Translations under genes and position numbers: made by a program
Part shown: positions 35,369 through 44,300 of the stretch, one piece after another
Layout of the letters: each line of letters starts with the position of its first letter
Numbering within the stretch: the stretch's first letter is position 1
Assembly: GCF_023822065.1 (NCBI RefSeq)
Contig: NZ_CP084930.1
Coordinates: 1,752,001 to 1,816,000 of the forward strand
Reading direction: 5' to 3'
DNA from: Sphingomonas morindae
GTDB taxonomy: Bacteria > Pseudomonadota > Alphaproteobacteria > Sphingomonadales > Sphingomonadaceae
DNA length: 64,000 nt
Notes under the pieces: model-generated
Database searches by the model: none
Seen by the model: the letters and a program-made list of their open reading frames with translations, nothing else
What the model was told of the DNA's origin: nothing

Positions 35369-35788
35369 TCAGGGCTTCGCCGTCACCAGCACGAGGATGA
35401 TCAGGCTGGCGGCGGCGATCAGCCAGGGCGCGGCGCGCAGCAGCCCCGGCCGGGCGGGACGGCCCGCCGCGATCCGCCGCGCGGCGCCGAGCAGCAGGCC
35501 GTGCAGCGCGCTCAGCCCCACCACCAGCGCCACCTTCAGCTTCAGCCACAGCATCACGAACCAGCCCGCCTCCAGCGCCATGCCGAGGCCCGCCGCCCAC
35601 ACCAGCAGCAGCGCCGGGCTGGTGACGAACAGCGTCCAGCGCCGCAGCCGCCGCAGCTCCGCCTGGCGGGCGTCGTCCAGCGGCAGCGCGCGGTTCAGCC
35701 CAGGAAGCGAGAGGGCGAGCAGGAAGAGGCCGCTGATGAAGGCGGCGACGGCGAGCAGATGGAGCAGCAGCAGCGCGGCATAGTTCAT
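35369..35788 (-). CDS. CopD/HemJ-like four-helix membrane protein
   Basis: 139 residues, four membrane segments. LLHLLAVAAFISGLFLLAL begins the protein, with WLKLKVALVVGLSALHGLL in helix 3; the His residues LLLLH and ALHGLL are placed as in CopD and HemJ (UPF0093) families. A copper role or protoporphyrinogen oxidase role cannot be told apart here. The stop abuts the murA stop. Confidence 0.6.
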   Translation of the reverse strand: MNYAALLLLHLLAVAAFISGLFLLALSLPGLNRALPLDDARQAELRRLRRWTLFVTSPALLLVWAAGLGMALEAGWFVMLWLKLKVALVVGLSALHGLLLGAARRIAAGRPARPGLLRAAPWLIAAASLIILVLVTAKP

Positions 35789-35812
35789 GCCCCGTCCCTA
35801 CGCCTGCGCGCG

Positions 35813-36844
35813 CTATACCGCCAGCGCGCGTCCCACCGCGCGACGCGCATCCTCCACCAGCAGCGCCGCCGCGGCGCCTTCCAGCGCGGCATGGGGGAAG
35901 GTGACGAGCGCGCGCGGCGTCTCGCCCAATTGGCGCTTATAGGGGCCTTCCAACGCGAAGGCGCGGCCGAGATCGGGCACAGAGAGCAGCGGCCGCAGCT
36001 CGGCCGGGATGCTGCCCGTCAGGATCACCCCGTCCCAGGCGCCGAGCGCCAGCACCATATTGCCCGCGAAATGCCAGAGCGCGCGGACGAACAGGCCCAG
36101 CGCCTCGACCGCGATCGGATCGCGCGCGGACAGGCCCAGCCGTACCGTCTCGCGCGCTTCAGCGACGGGGGTGGGCGCGCCCTTCATCTGCGCCAGACAG
36201 GCGTGCAGCGCGACCAGGCCGGGGCCGGACAGGATCGTCTCGGCGGTGGCGTAGCCGAGCCGCGCGCCCAATTTCTCGATCAGCGGATCCAGCGCCTTCA
36301 GCCCCGCGGGGAAGCCGCTATGGCCGGCCTCGGTGGGCACGACATTGGCGATGCCATGCTCGTCGCGGGTGAGCAGCGCCACGCCCAGCCCGTTGCCGAT
36401 GCCGATCACGCAAAAGGCGCCCGGCCCGTGCGGCTGGGCGGCGGGCCCGGCCAGCGCCTCCAGCCGGCCCATCGTGCCGCGCTCGCCGATCGCCCAGGCA
36501 TTGGCGGCGAAATCGTTGAGGATCAGCGGCGGCGCCTGCAGCATGGCGGTGAGGCCCGAGCGCGAGACGCGCCAGCGGCCATGGGTGACGGTGATGGTGT
36601 CGCCGCGCGGCATGCCCGAGACCGCCACCGCCAGCCGGCGCGGCAGATGATCCAGGCCGGCATCGCGCGCGAAGCTGCTGATCGCGCCGGACACGGTCGG
36701 CTGGCTCACCGGATCATAGCTGCGGACGCTCTCCGTCTTGAGCCGGCCGGCGGCGTCGGTCAGCCCGATCCGCAGCGCCAGCCGCCCGACATCGGCGACC
36801 AGCGCCACGCGCGCGGCCGCGGCCGCCTTCTCCTCCTGGTCCAT
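35813..36844 (-). CDS. Glucokinase-family sugar kinase
   Basis: 343 residues of the bacterial glucokinase (Glk) fold. LVADVGRLALRIGLTD is the first phosphate loop; AVSGMPRGDTITVTHGRWRV, LILNDFAANAWAI, VPTEAGHSGF and ETILSGPGLVALHACL line up with the Glk order (substrate Asn-Asp pair, Glu of TEAGH, and the SGPGL segment). The sequence deviates from E. coli Glk at several of these, so substrate is not certain. The ATP loop reads ILTGSIPAELRPLL. AGGAGA is five bases before the ATG. A 9-bp inverted repeat lies upstream. Confidence 0.75.
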   Translation of the reverse strand: MDQEEKAAAAARVALVADVGRLALRIGLTDAAGRLKTESVRSYDPVSQPTVSGAISSFARDAGLDHLPRRLAVAVSGMPRGDTITVTHGRWRVSRSGLTAMLQAPPLILNDFAANAWAIGERGTMGRLEALAGPAAQPHGPGAFCVIGIGNGLGVALLTRDEHGIANVVPTEAGHSGFPAGLKALDPLIEKLGARLGYATAETILSGPGLVALHACLAQMKGAPTPVAEARETVRLGLSARDPIAVEALGLFVRALWHFAGNMVLALGAWDGVILTGSIPAELRPLLSVPDLGRAFALEGPYKRQLGETPRALVTFPHAALEGAAAALLVEDARRAVGRALAV

Positions 36845-36890
36845 CGTCTCTCCTGGCGTGTTGACACGCGCTTTATCGCGGAGAGCTTAA

Positions 36891-36929
36891 GCTAAGCTTG
36901 TGGAATGGCAATATTATCCGAAGCTTAGC
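36891..36929. promoter_or_regulatory. 9-bp inverted repeat upstream of the glucokinase-like gene
   Basis: GCTAAGCTT (36891-36899) and AAGCTTAGC (36921-36929), perfect, 21 bases apart, in an AT-rich patch unlike the surroundings. The right arm overlaps the stop codon of the DUF445 gene (36925-36927). It is not terminator-like. A dimeric repressor site around the gene's promoter is the simplest reading. Confidence 0.5.
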
Positions 36930-38202
36930 GTAGAACGGCATCGATCAGGTGGAGCAGCAAGCCGACCAGCCCGCCCACCAGCGTGCCATTTACGCGGATA
37001 TATTGGAGATCGCGGCCGACCGCCTGTTCCAGCCGGCCGGTCACCGTCTTGGCATCCCAGCCGCGCACCGTATCCGAGACGAGCCGGACAATGCCGTCGC
37101 CATAGGCGGCCGCGACGCCCACCGTGGCGCGCCGCGCGAACAGGTTGATGGTGCGCGCGAGCCGCGGCTCGGTGCGCAGCGCATGGCCGAGCTGGCCGAG
37201 CAGCTCGCCCAGCCGCCCCGCCATCGCCGCCTCGGGATCGCGCGCGCCGCGCAGCAGCGCCCCGCGCGCGCTGCCCCACAGACCTTCCAGCCAGGCGGCG
37301 ACGGCGGGGCTGGCGATCAGCTCGTCCTTCATCGCGTTGACGCGCGCCTGCAGCACCGGATCCTCGCGCAGCCGCCGCGCCAGATCGACCAGCCCCTCCG
37401 AGGCCTTGTCGCGAAGCGGATGGGCGGGATCGGCGGCCACTTCGGCGAGCAAGGCGTAGAGGCCGCCGACGATCTTGTCGCCCAGCGTCTCGTCCAGCCC
37501 GGTCCAGCGCAGCACCGCGCCCGCGCGCGCGGAGATCATCGCGCGCAGCGTCTCCTCGTGCGCGGCGAGCACGCGGTTGAGCCACTCGATCCCCGCGTCC
37601 AGCAGCGCGACATGTCGATCCCGATCGATCGCCGCGCCCAGCGCCTGGCCGAGCATCGGCGCGACATCGAGCGCCTGCAGCTTCTGCGCCGCCGCCACGC
37701 GGATCATGCCGCCCAGCCGCTCGCCATCGAGCGCGGCCACCATGTCCGCGATCAGCCGCGAGGCGCCGGCGCGCAGCCGCGACCGATCGCTGCCCGCGCC
37801 CGCCTGCGGCCCGGAGAGGAAGCGGCCGGCGGCGCCCGCGAGATCGAGCCGCCGCATCCGCCGCGCCACCACCGCCGGCACCAGGAAATTGTCGCGCAGG
37901 AAGGTGGCGAGGCTGTCGCCGATCCGATCCTTGTTGCGCGGAATGATGGCGGTGTGCGGGATGGGCAGGCCGAGCGGATGGCGGAACAGCGCGGTGACCG
38001 CGAACCAGTCCGCCAGCCCGCCCACCATCGCGGCCTCGGCGAAGGCGCGCACATAGCCCCAGCCGGGATGCAGCGGCATGAGCTGCCGCGCGACGAGGAA
38101 CAGGCTCGCCATCGCCAGCAGCAGCGCCGCGGCGAAGCGGCGCATCGGGCGGGCGGGATCGGGCGCGCGCGCGGCGGCGGGGCGGGGCGGGGCGATGCTC
38201 AT
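36925..38202 (-). CDS. DUF445 family membrane protein
   Basis: 425 residues. An N-terminal membrane segment (FAAALLLAMASLFLVARQLM) precedes GLADWFAVTALFRHPLGLPI and HTAIIPRNKDRIGDSLATFL, the DUF445 signature, then long charged helices and a second hydrophobic segment at the C-terminus (LVGGLVGLLLHLIDAVL). Function unknown; the family is widespread in Gram-negative bacteria. Confidence 0.9.
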   Translation of the reverse strand: MSIAPPRPAAARAPDPARPMRRFAAALLLAMASLFLVARQLMPLHPGWGYVRAFAEAAMVGGLADWFAVTALFRHPLGLPIPHTAIIPRNKDRIGDSLATFLRDNFLVPAVVARRMRRLDLAGAAGRFLSGPQAGAGSDRSRLRAGASRLIADMVAALDGERLGGMIRVAAAQKLQALDVAPMLGQALGAAIDRDRHVALLDAGIEWLNRVLAAHEETLRAMISARAGAVLRWTGLDETLGDKIVGGLYALLAEVAADPAHPLRDKASEGLVDLARRLREDPVLQARVNAMKDELIASPAVAAWLEGLWGSARGALLRGARDPEAAMAGRLGELLGQLGHALRTEPRLARTINLFARRATVGVAAAYGDGIVRLVSDTVRGWDAKTVTGRLEQAVGRDLQYIRVNGTLVGGLVGLLLHLIDAVLR

Positions 38203-38235
38203 GCCCCGCTTATACGCGGCGCGCCCGCCCCCGGT

Positions 38236-41200
38236 TCATTCCGCCGCGTGCGGCACCGGCTGGGCGCCGCCGGGGCCGCCATTGGTGAACCAGCGGCCGA
38301 GCTTGGGCCCCAGCCGCCGCTCGAAGCCATCGGCCAGGCTGAAGGCGGCCGGCACGATCAGCAGCGTCAGCACGGTGGAGAGGATCAGGCCGCCGATCAC
38401 CATCACCGCCATGGGCTGGTTCCACGAGCCGTCGCCGCCCAGCGACAGCGCGGTCGGCATCATGCCCGCCGCCATCGCCACCGTCGTCATCACGATCGGT
38501 TGGGCGCGCTTGTGCCCGGCATCGATGATCGCCTCGTCGCGCGGCACGCCGTGGCGGATCTCCTCGATCGCGAAATCGATCAGCAGGATCGAGTTCTTGG
38601 CGACGATGCCGAGCAGCATCAGCAGGCCGATCAGCACCGGCAGCGACACCGCCATGCCCGCGACGTGGAGCGCGATCAGCCCGCCCAGCGGCGCCAGCGC
38701 CAGCGAGCCGAGATTGACGAGCGGCGGCAGCACGCGGCGATACAGCAGCACCAGCACCGAGAAGACGAGGAAGATGCCGCTGATCAGCGCGATGATGAAG
38801 TTGGTCACCATCTCGCCCTGCCATTTGGCCTCGCCCGAGGCGGCGAAGTGCACGCCTTCGGGCAGATGCTTCATGATCGGCAGCGCCATGATCTTGGCGC
38901 GCTCCTCGCCGGCGATGCCGCCCGGCGCGAGATCGGCGCTCACCACCACGCGGCGCTCCTGATTGTAGCGCTTGATCTCCGAAGGACCGGCGCCGAAGCC
39001 GATATCCGCCACCACGCCGAGCGGCACGGTGCCGCCGGTGCTGGTGGGCACCGGCAGGTTCTGGATCGTGGCGAGATCCTGGCGGCTATTTTCCGAAAGC
39101 ACCACGCGGATCGGGATCTGCCGGTCGGACAGGGAGAATTTGGCGGCGTTCTGATCGATGTCGCCGATGGTGGCGATGCGGATGGCGGAGGAGAGCGCGG
39201 CGGTGGTCACGCCCAGCTGCGCGGCGAGATCGAGCCGCGGCCGGATCGTGATCTCGGGCCGCGGCAGCCCGCCCTCGATGCGCGGCGCGCGCAGCTTGGG
39301 CAGCGTCTTCATCTGGTCGGCCAGCTGGAGCGCGGCGGCGGTGATGCGCGCGGGATCGTCGCCCGCCAGCATCACCGACACGTCGCGATTGCTGTCGCTG
39401 CTGCCATTCTGGCTCTCGAAGCTGACCCGCGCGTCGGGCGTGCGGTTGAGCAGCGGCGCCAGCTCGCGCTCGAATTCGGTCGAGCTGCGGCGGCGATGCT
39501 CGCTCAGCGTCATCGCGATCTCGGAATTGCCGACATTGATGAACTCGACCGCGGTGGTGACCTCGGGCTGGGCGCGCAGCACGGCGGCGATGCGATCGGT
39601 GACGCGCTCCGTCTCGGCCAAGGTGGTGCCCGGCGCGAGTTCGATCTGGACGCGGCTGGTGTCGACATCGAGCGGCGGCTGGAAGGTGAAGGGCAGCGTG
39701 GCGAAGGCGATGCCGGTGCCGATCAGCGCCAGCACCGCCACGCCCATCATCCACACGCGATGGTCGCGCGTCCAGGCGAACCAGCGGCCGGCGCGGCCGC
39801 GCGCCTTCATCGCATGCGCGCGGCTGGTATCGAGCGACCAGGCGAGCAGCCGGCGATAGGCATCCAGCACGCGGCCGCCGCCATGCGCCTGATGGCCCTG
39901 GCTCTTCAGGAAATAGGCCGCCACCATCGGCGTGACGAGCCGCGCCACGAGCAGGCTCATCAGCACCGCCACGACGATGGTGAGGCCGAAATTCTTGAAG
40001 AACTGCCCGGCGATGCCCGGCATCAGGCCGACCGGCAGGAACACCGCGACGATCGAGAAGGTGGTGGCCACCACGGCGAGGCCGATCTCGTCGGCGGCGT
40101 CGATCGCGGCCTGGTACGGGCTTTTGCCCATGCGCATGTGGCGGACGATATTCTCGATCTCGACGATCGCATCGTCCACCAGCACGCCGGAGACCAGGCT
40201 CAGCGCGAGCAGCGTCATGAAGTTGAGCGTGAAGCCCATCAGCGACATCAGCCAGAAGGTGGGGATGGCCGACAGCGGGATGGCGAGCGCGGAGATGAGC
40301 GTGGCGCGCTTGTCGCGCAGGAAGAAGAAGACCACGATCACCGCCAGGATCGCGCCCTCGACGATCGAGCGCATCGCGCCGTCATATTGCTTGATCGTAT
40401 AGTCGACGCTCGCCGAGCGCTTGATGAAGTGGATGCGCGGATCCTCCTTCTCGATCTCCGCCAGCACTTTCAGCGCCTGCTGGTAGATGGCGACATCCGA
40501 GGCGCCGCGCGCGCGGAACATGCCGAAGGCGACGGTCGGCTTGCCGTTCATCTTGGCGAAGTCGCGCCGCTCGCCATAGAGATCGCGCACGGTCGCGATA
40601 TCGGCCAGCTTCACCGAGCCGCCGCCCGGCAGCGAAAGCTGCATCTGGCTGAGCGTGAAGGCATCCGACGCATTGCCGACGATCCGCACCGCCTGTTCGG
40701 ATCCGGCGATCTCGGCGCGGCCGCCGGCGGCGTTGAGGTTGAGCAGGCTGAGCTGCTGGTTGACCTGCGAGGCGGTGAGCCCGAAGGCCTGCATCCGCGC
40801 CGGATCCAGCAGCACGCGGATCTCGCGCTTCACGCCGCCGAAGGTCTGCACCCGCTGCATGCCCTCGATCGCCAGCAGCCGCCGCGCGACGGTGTTGGAG
40901 ACATACCAGGAGAGCTGCTCCAGCGTCATGTCGGTCGCCTCGACCGAGAAGCGCGCGATGGCATCGCCATTCACCTGGGCGCGCGCGATATGCGGATCGA
41001 TGATGTCCTGCGGCAGCTGCGAGCGGATCTGCGCGATCGCGTCGCGGACATCGGTGGTGGCGCGATCGACGGGCGTGTCCAGCGTGAACATCACGAAGGT
41101 TTCGGAATCGCCCTCGGTGACGGTGGAACTGATCTCCTCCACCCCCTCGAGATTGCGGACCGCCGCCTCGACGCGCTGCGTCACCTGATTCTCAAGCTCG

Positions 41201-41373
41201 ACCGGCGCCGCCCCCGGCTGCGACACGGTGACCACCACGCCCGGAAAGCTGATCTCCGGATTCTGGTTCACGTCGAGCCGCATGAAGGCGATCAGCCCGG
41301 CCAGCGTCAGTGCCGCGAACAGCACCAGCGCGACGATCGGGTTGCGGATCGACCAGGACGAGATGTTGCGCAT
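38236..41373 (-). CDS. RND multidrug efflux transporter (AcrB/MexB type)
   Basis: 1045 residues, twelve membrane segments with two large periplasmic loops. It begins NISSWSIRNPIVALVLFAAL and has the Asp pair of the proton pathway in helix 4 (VSGVLVDDAIVEIENIVRHM). The C-terminal helix repeats include LMLLGIVAKNSILLIDFAIE and MGVAVLALIGTGI. It takes drugs or other hydrophobic substrates from periplasm and inner membrane. It follows its adaptor gene by 21 bases. No TolC-type outer membrane gene or TetR repressor is in the window. Confidence 0.95.
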   Translation of the reverse strand: MRNISSWSIRNPIVALVLFAALTLAGLIAFMRLDVNQNPEISFPGVVVTVSQPGAAPVELENQVTQRVEAAVRNLEGVEEISSTVTEGDSETFVMFTLDTPVDRATTDVRDAIAQIRSQLPQDIIDPHIARAQVNGDAIARFSVEATDMTLEQLSWYVSNTVARRLLAIEGMQRVQTFGGVKREIRVLLDPARMQAFGLTASQVNQQLSLLNLNAAGGRAEIAGSEQAVRIVGNASDAFTLSQMQLSLPGGGSVKLADIATVRDLYGERRDFAKMNGKPTVAFGMFRARGASDVAIYQQALKVLAEIEKEDPRIHFIKRSASVDYTIKQYDGAMRSIVEGAILAVIVVFFFLRDKRATLISALAIPLSAIPTFWLMSLMGFTLNFMTLLALSLVSGVLVDDAIVEIENIVRHMRMGKSPYQAAIDAADEIGLAVVATTFSIVAVFLPVGLMPGIAGQFFKNFGLTIVVAVLMSLLVARLVTPMVAAYFLKSQGHQAHGGGRVLDAYRRLLAWSLDTSRAHAMKARGRAGRWFAWTRDHRVWMMGVAVLALIGTGIAFATLPFTFQPPLDVDTSRVQIELAPGTTLAETERVTDRIAAVLRAQPEVTTAVEFINVGNSEIAMTLSEHRRRSSTEFERELAPLLNRTPDARVSFESQNGSSDSNRDVSVMLAGDDPARITAAALQLADQMKTLPKLRAPRIEGGLPRPEITIRPRLDLAAQLGVTTAALSSAIRIATIGDIDQNAAKFSLSDRQIPIRVVLSENSRQDLATIQNLPVPTSTGGTVPLGVVADIGFGAGPSEIKRYNQERRVVVSADLAPGGIAGEERAKIMALPIMKHLPEGVHFAASGEAKWQGEMVTNFIIALISGIFLVFSVLVLLYRRVLPPLVNLGSLALAPLGGLIALHVAGMAVSLPVLIGLLMLLGIVAKNSILLIDFAIEEIRHGVPRDEAIIDAGHKRAQPIVMTTVAMAAGMMPTALSLGGDGSWNQPMAVMVIGGLILSTVLTLLIVPAAFSLADGFERRLGPKLGRWFTNGGPGGAQPVPHAAE

Positions 41374-41394
41374 GGCTGGTGCCCCGGTGCCGCC

Positions 41395-42561
41395 TCAGCG
41401 GTCCTTTTTGAGTTCGGGAGTGATCTTGTCGCCGGGATTGAGGAAGGCGCCGGCCGAGAAAACCACGCGCTCGTCGCCGGTCAGCCCGTCGAGCACGGCG
41501 ATGCCCGCGTCGGACACGTCGCCCACCTTCACCTCGCGCCGCTCGACCTGATTGTCGCTGTTGACGACGAACACGTAGTTGCCGCCGCGCGGATCGGTGA
41601 GCACCGCCGATTCGGGCAGCAGCGGCGCCTGGCGGCGATCCGCCGCGAAGCTCGCCGTGGCGAAGCCGCCCGGCCGCAGCGCCGGCGCATAGGCCAGCTG
41701 CACGCGCGCCTCGCCCTGGCGTGTGGTGGGATCGATCGTCGGCGCCAGCTGCCAGACATGGCCGGTGAAGGTGGCGGTCGTTCCGATCGGCGTCACGGTG
41801 ACGGGCATGCCGAGATGGATGTGCGAAAGCTGCTGCTCGGCGAGCCGCGCGCGCAGCTCGAACACGCCGTCCATCGCCACCCGGAACAGCGCCGAGGAGC
41901 CCGAGCTCACCACCTGGCCCGGCTCAACGCTGCGCGCCAGCACGAGCCCGTTGGTGGGCGCGCGGATATCCAGCCGGCCGAGCCGGGCGGTCATCTCACG
42001 ATATTGCGCCTCGGCCACCTGCACCGTGGCGCGGGCGGCGTCGCGGGTGGCGATGCGCTGATCGATATCGGCCTTGCTGATGAAGCCGCGCGCCACCAGT
42101 GCCTGGGCGCGTTCCAGCTGGGCCTGGGCCAGCTTGGCCTGGGCTTCAGCGGAGAGGATCTGCGCGCGCATCTGGCTGGCCTGGGCGGCCTGCACGGCGG
42201 GATCGACCACCGCGAGCACCTGGCCCGCGCGCACCCAGTCACCGGCATCCACCAGCACCCGGCTCACCATGCCGCCCTCGCCGGCGACGCCGACGGGCAT
42301 GTCGCGCTTGGCCGCGAGCGTGCCGGTGGCGGTGATCATATTGGCCACCAGGGTGCGGCCCGGCACGATCACCGTCACCGGCGGCGCGGCGGCGACAACC
42401 GGCTTGTCCGGCTTCTTGCGGAAGGCGAAGGAGAGCGCGGCGACGAGCACGATCAGCACCGCCGCGACGATCAGCACGGTGCGCCGGCGCGCCCGCTTGA
42501 CCGATTCCGGAATATCCTCGGCAGCGGCATCCCCGGCCAACATGCCCTGTTCCGCGTTCAT
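41395..42561 (-). CDS. RND efflux membrane fusion (adaptor) protein
   Basis: 388 residues. One N-terminal membrane segment (TVLIVAAVLIVLVAALSFAF), then a lipoyl-like half-motif (VLVDAGDWVRAGQVLAVVDP), a helical hairpin rich in Ala/Gln (VQAAQASQMRAQILSAEAQA), and the second half with RLDIRAPTNGLVLARSVEPG. It bridges the RND pump to an outer-membrane channel. AAGGAG lies eight bases before ATG 42561. Upstream (42605-42625) an AT-rich imperfect palindrome around TAGCTGACTA may hold the promoter and operator. Confidence 0.93.
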   Translation of the reverse strand: MNAEQGMLAGDAAAEDIPESVKRARRRTVLIVAAVLIVLVAALSFAFRKKPDKPVVAAAPPVTVIVPGRTLVANMITATGTLAAKRDMPVGVAGEGGMVSRVLVDAGDWVRAGQVLAVVDPAVQAAQASQMRAQILSAEAQAKLAQAQLERAQALVARGFISKADIDQRIATRDAARATVQVAEAQYREMTARLGRLDIRAPTNGLVLARSVEPGQVVSSGSSALFRVAMDGVFELRARLAEQQLSHIHLGMPVTVTPIGTTATFTGHVWQLAPTIDPTTRQGEARVQLAYAPALRPGGFATASFAADRRQAPLLPESAVLTDPRGGNYVFVVNSDNQVERREVKVGDVSDAGIAVLDGLTGDERVVFSAGAFLNPGDKITPELKKDR

Positions 42562-42717
42562 CCCCTGCTCTCCTTGCGCCAAAATCCCTTGGCGACGCGA
42601 CGGTGTATTAGCTGACTATATCACAGCCGGCAAGCCGGCCGGGCATGTTCAGCCTGGGTAGCCGATGCTCCGGCACAAGCGATAGAGCGGGGCTGGCCTG
42701 CGACGAGGGAGTAGCAC

Positions 42718-43434
42718 ATGAAATCCTTGAAATCGATCGTCCTGCTGGGGGTTTGCACCGCACTGGCCGGGGCCCCGGCGGCGGCGGCGGAGATCAGCAG
42801 CACGCCGATCGCGGGCACGCGGCTGGACGTGAGCGCGACCGGCGAGGTGATGCGCGTGCCCGATCAGGCGACGGTGTCGGCGGCGGTCGTCACCCAGGCG
42901 CCGACGGCGGCGCGCGCGGTCGCCGACAATGCCCGGCGGATGAGCGCCGCCATCCAGGCGCTGCGCGGCGCCGGCATCGCCGAGCGCGACATCCGCACCG
43001 CCAGCCTCTCGGTCCAGCCGCAATATCGCTATGCCGACGGCCAGGCGCCGGTGGTGACCGGCTATCAGGCCAGCAACAGCCTGAGCATCCTGTTCCGCCA
43101 GGTGGACAAGGTGGGCAGCGTGATCGACACGCTGGTGGCCGCCGGGATCAACCAGATCGACGGGCCCGACTTCACGCTCGCCGACCCCGAGGGCGCGCTC
43201 GACGCGGCGCGCACCAGCGCGCTCGCCAAGGCGCGGGCGCGGGCGGATCTCTATGCGCGCGCCGCCGGGCTCAAAGTGGGGCGGATCGTCGCGATCGAGG
43301 AGCAGGGCGGCGGATCCCCGGTCCGCCCGGTGCCGATGCTCGCCATGGCGCGCGCCGAAAAGGCCAACACGCCGATTGCGCCGGGCGAATCCAAGCTCGC
43401 CGTGACCTTGTCGGTGGTGTTCGAGCTGAACTGA
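42718..43434 (+). CDS. Periplasmic SIMPL-domain (DUF541) protein
   Basis: 238 residues with a signal peptide (KSLKSIVLLGVCTALAGAPA, cut near AAAA-EI). The DUF541 core: LDVSATGEVMRVPDQATVSA, IRTASLSVQPQYRYADGQAP, and ALAKARARADLYARAAGL. SIMPL proteins form ring-like periplasmic assemblies; in E. coli YggE is tied to oxidative stress. Role here unproven. It is divergent from the pump genes and ends in a strong bidirectional terminator. Confidence 0.92.
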   Translation: MKSLKSIVLLGVCTALAGAPAAAAEISSTPIAGTRLDVSATGEVMRVPDQATVSAAVVTQAPTAARAVADNARRMSAAIQALRGAGIAERDIRTASLSVQPQYRYADGQAPVVTGYQASNSLSILFRQVDKVGSVIDTLVAAGINQIDGPDFTLADPEGALDAARTSALAKARARADLYARAAGLKVGRIVAIEEQGGGSPVRPVPMLAMARAEKANTPIAPGESKLAVTLSVVFELN

Positions 43435-43458
43435 CCCGGCGCCGGCGGCCGCGCACAA

Positions 43459-43496
43459 TAAAAAGGCCGCGACGCGGGTGCGTCGCGGCCTTTTTT
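43459..43496. terminator. Bidirectional terminator
   Basis: A 15-bp perfect stem (43461-43475 with 43480-43494) with a GGGT loop, A residues before it and a T run after it. It serves the SIMPL gene on the plus strand and the GlsB-like gene on the minus strand. Confidence 0.92.
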
Positions 43497-43510
43497 CTGG
43501 ACGAAGCGGT

Positions 43511-43768
43511 TTAGCGAACCGTGCCGCGACGCACCAGATTGACGATCGCCAGCAGGATCACGGCGCCGAGCAGCGACACCAGGAAGGTGCCCAGCGTCAG
43601 GCCGGCGTCGTTGATATTGCCGCGGCCGAAGATCAGGCCGCCGATGAAAGCGCCGACGATACCGACGACAACGTTGAGAATAATGCCCTGCTGGGCATCC
43701 GTGCGCATGATGATGCTTGCGAGCCAGCCGACAATGCCGCCCACAATGAGCCAGACGATGATACCCAT
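43511..43768 (-). CDS. GlsB/YeaQ/YmgE family stress membrane protein
   Basis: 85 residues, three glycine-rich membrane segments (IIVWLIVGGIVGWLASIIM, LNVVVGIVGAFIGGLIFG, LVSLLGAVILLAIVNLV). It belongs to the Pfam transglycosylase-associated family, a name that says little about its function. It is typically induced by stress. AGGAGG lies before the ATG and an EcfG-like site 55 bases upstream. Confidence 0.93.
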   Translation of the reverse strand: MGIIVWLIVGGIVGWLASIIMRTDAQQGIILNVVVGIVGAFIGGLIFGRGNINDAGLTLGTFLVSLLGAVILLAIVNLVRRGTVR

Positions 43769-43822
43769 AGCGTCCTCCTAGTCTTCCGCGACCCTTTGTT
43801 CTCGCGTGGGGTGCGCGGCAGA

Positions 43823-43848
43823 TACGAACGGAAAGCGCCTTGGGTTCC
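43823..43848 (-). promoter_or_regulatory. EcfG-like promoter of the GlsB-like gene
   Basis: Minus strand: GGAAC (43848-43844), 17 bases, CGTA (43826-43823). One mismatch to the CGTT -10. Two cores at this spacing upstream of a family known to be stress induced makes it plausible; experimental start site unknown. Confidence 0.4.
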
Positions 43849-43862
43849 TATCGGCTGCGAAT

Positions 43863-43906
43863 CGAAATCGGCCGCCCGCGTTTTTGCGCGAACGGCCGAT
43901 CTTTCG
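43863..43906 (-). terminator. Possible terminator after the SciP-like gene
   Basis: Outer arms ATCGGCCG (43867-43874) and CGGCCGAT (43893-43900), with further pairing inside. Weak T richness on the minus strand side (GATTTCGATT). It lies about 20 bases past the stop. Confidence 0.4.
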
Positions 43907-43918
43907 TCCCGTTATGCG

Positions 43919-44218
43919 TCAGAAACTTTGCGGCCGATCATATTCGGCGCGATATTTCTGGAGACGGGTGACGCGCAGGCCCTTGAGCCCGGCACGATCC
44001 ACCGCCCGCTGCCACCCCACGAACTCCTCGAGGCTGAGGCCGTAGCGCTGGCACGCCTCGTCCACGGTCAGCAGGCCCCCGTTCACGGCCGCCACCACCT
44101 CGGCCTTGCGCCGAACCACCCACCGGTGCGTGTTCGCCGGCGGCAGGTTCTCGATCGTCAGCGGCTCGCCGAGCGGTCCGATTACCTGAGCGGGGCGGAT
44201 CTTCTGATTCTCGATCAT
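43919..44218 (-). CDS. sciP: SciP-type CtrA-interacting protein (DUF1153)
   Basis: 99 residues. PLGEPLTIENLPPANTHRWV, RRKAEVVAAVNGGLLTVDEA and CQRYGLSLEEFVGWQRAVDR match DUF1153, the helix-turn-helix family that includes SciP of Caulobacter crescentus, which binds CtrA and blocks its activation of target promoters late in the cell cycle. The near identity of the central helix suggests the same role. It supports the presence of CtrA in this organism (the ctrA gene itself is not in the window). Confidence 0.88.
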   Translation of the reverse strand: MIENQKIRPAQVIGPLGEPLTIENLPPANTHRWVVRRKAEVVAAVNGGLLTVDEACQRYGLSLEEFVGWQRAVDRAGLKGLRVTRLQKYRAEYDRPQSF

Positions 44219-44300
44219 CTACACCTCGAACTGGGTCTTAGCGACCTAACGATGCTCCCCCATCGTCGCGGCCTTTTAGAATATCGGGCCTGAAAGAACG

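Noticed and set aside
36861-36889. TTGACA on the plus strand as a sigma-70 promoter
   Set aside because: No plus-strand gene follows; both neighbouring genes are on the minus strand.
36949-42615. A continuous open frame of about 1,888 codons on the plus strand
   Set aside because: It is antisense to the DUF445, RND pump and adaptor genes, which have clear motifs. High third-position GC keeps the opposite frame free of stops; its translation is Arg/His/Gln/Asp-rich nonsense.
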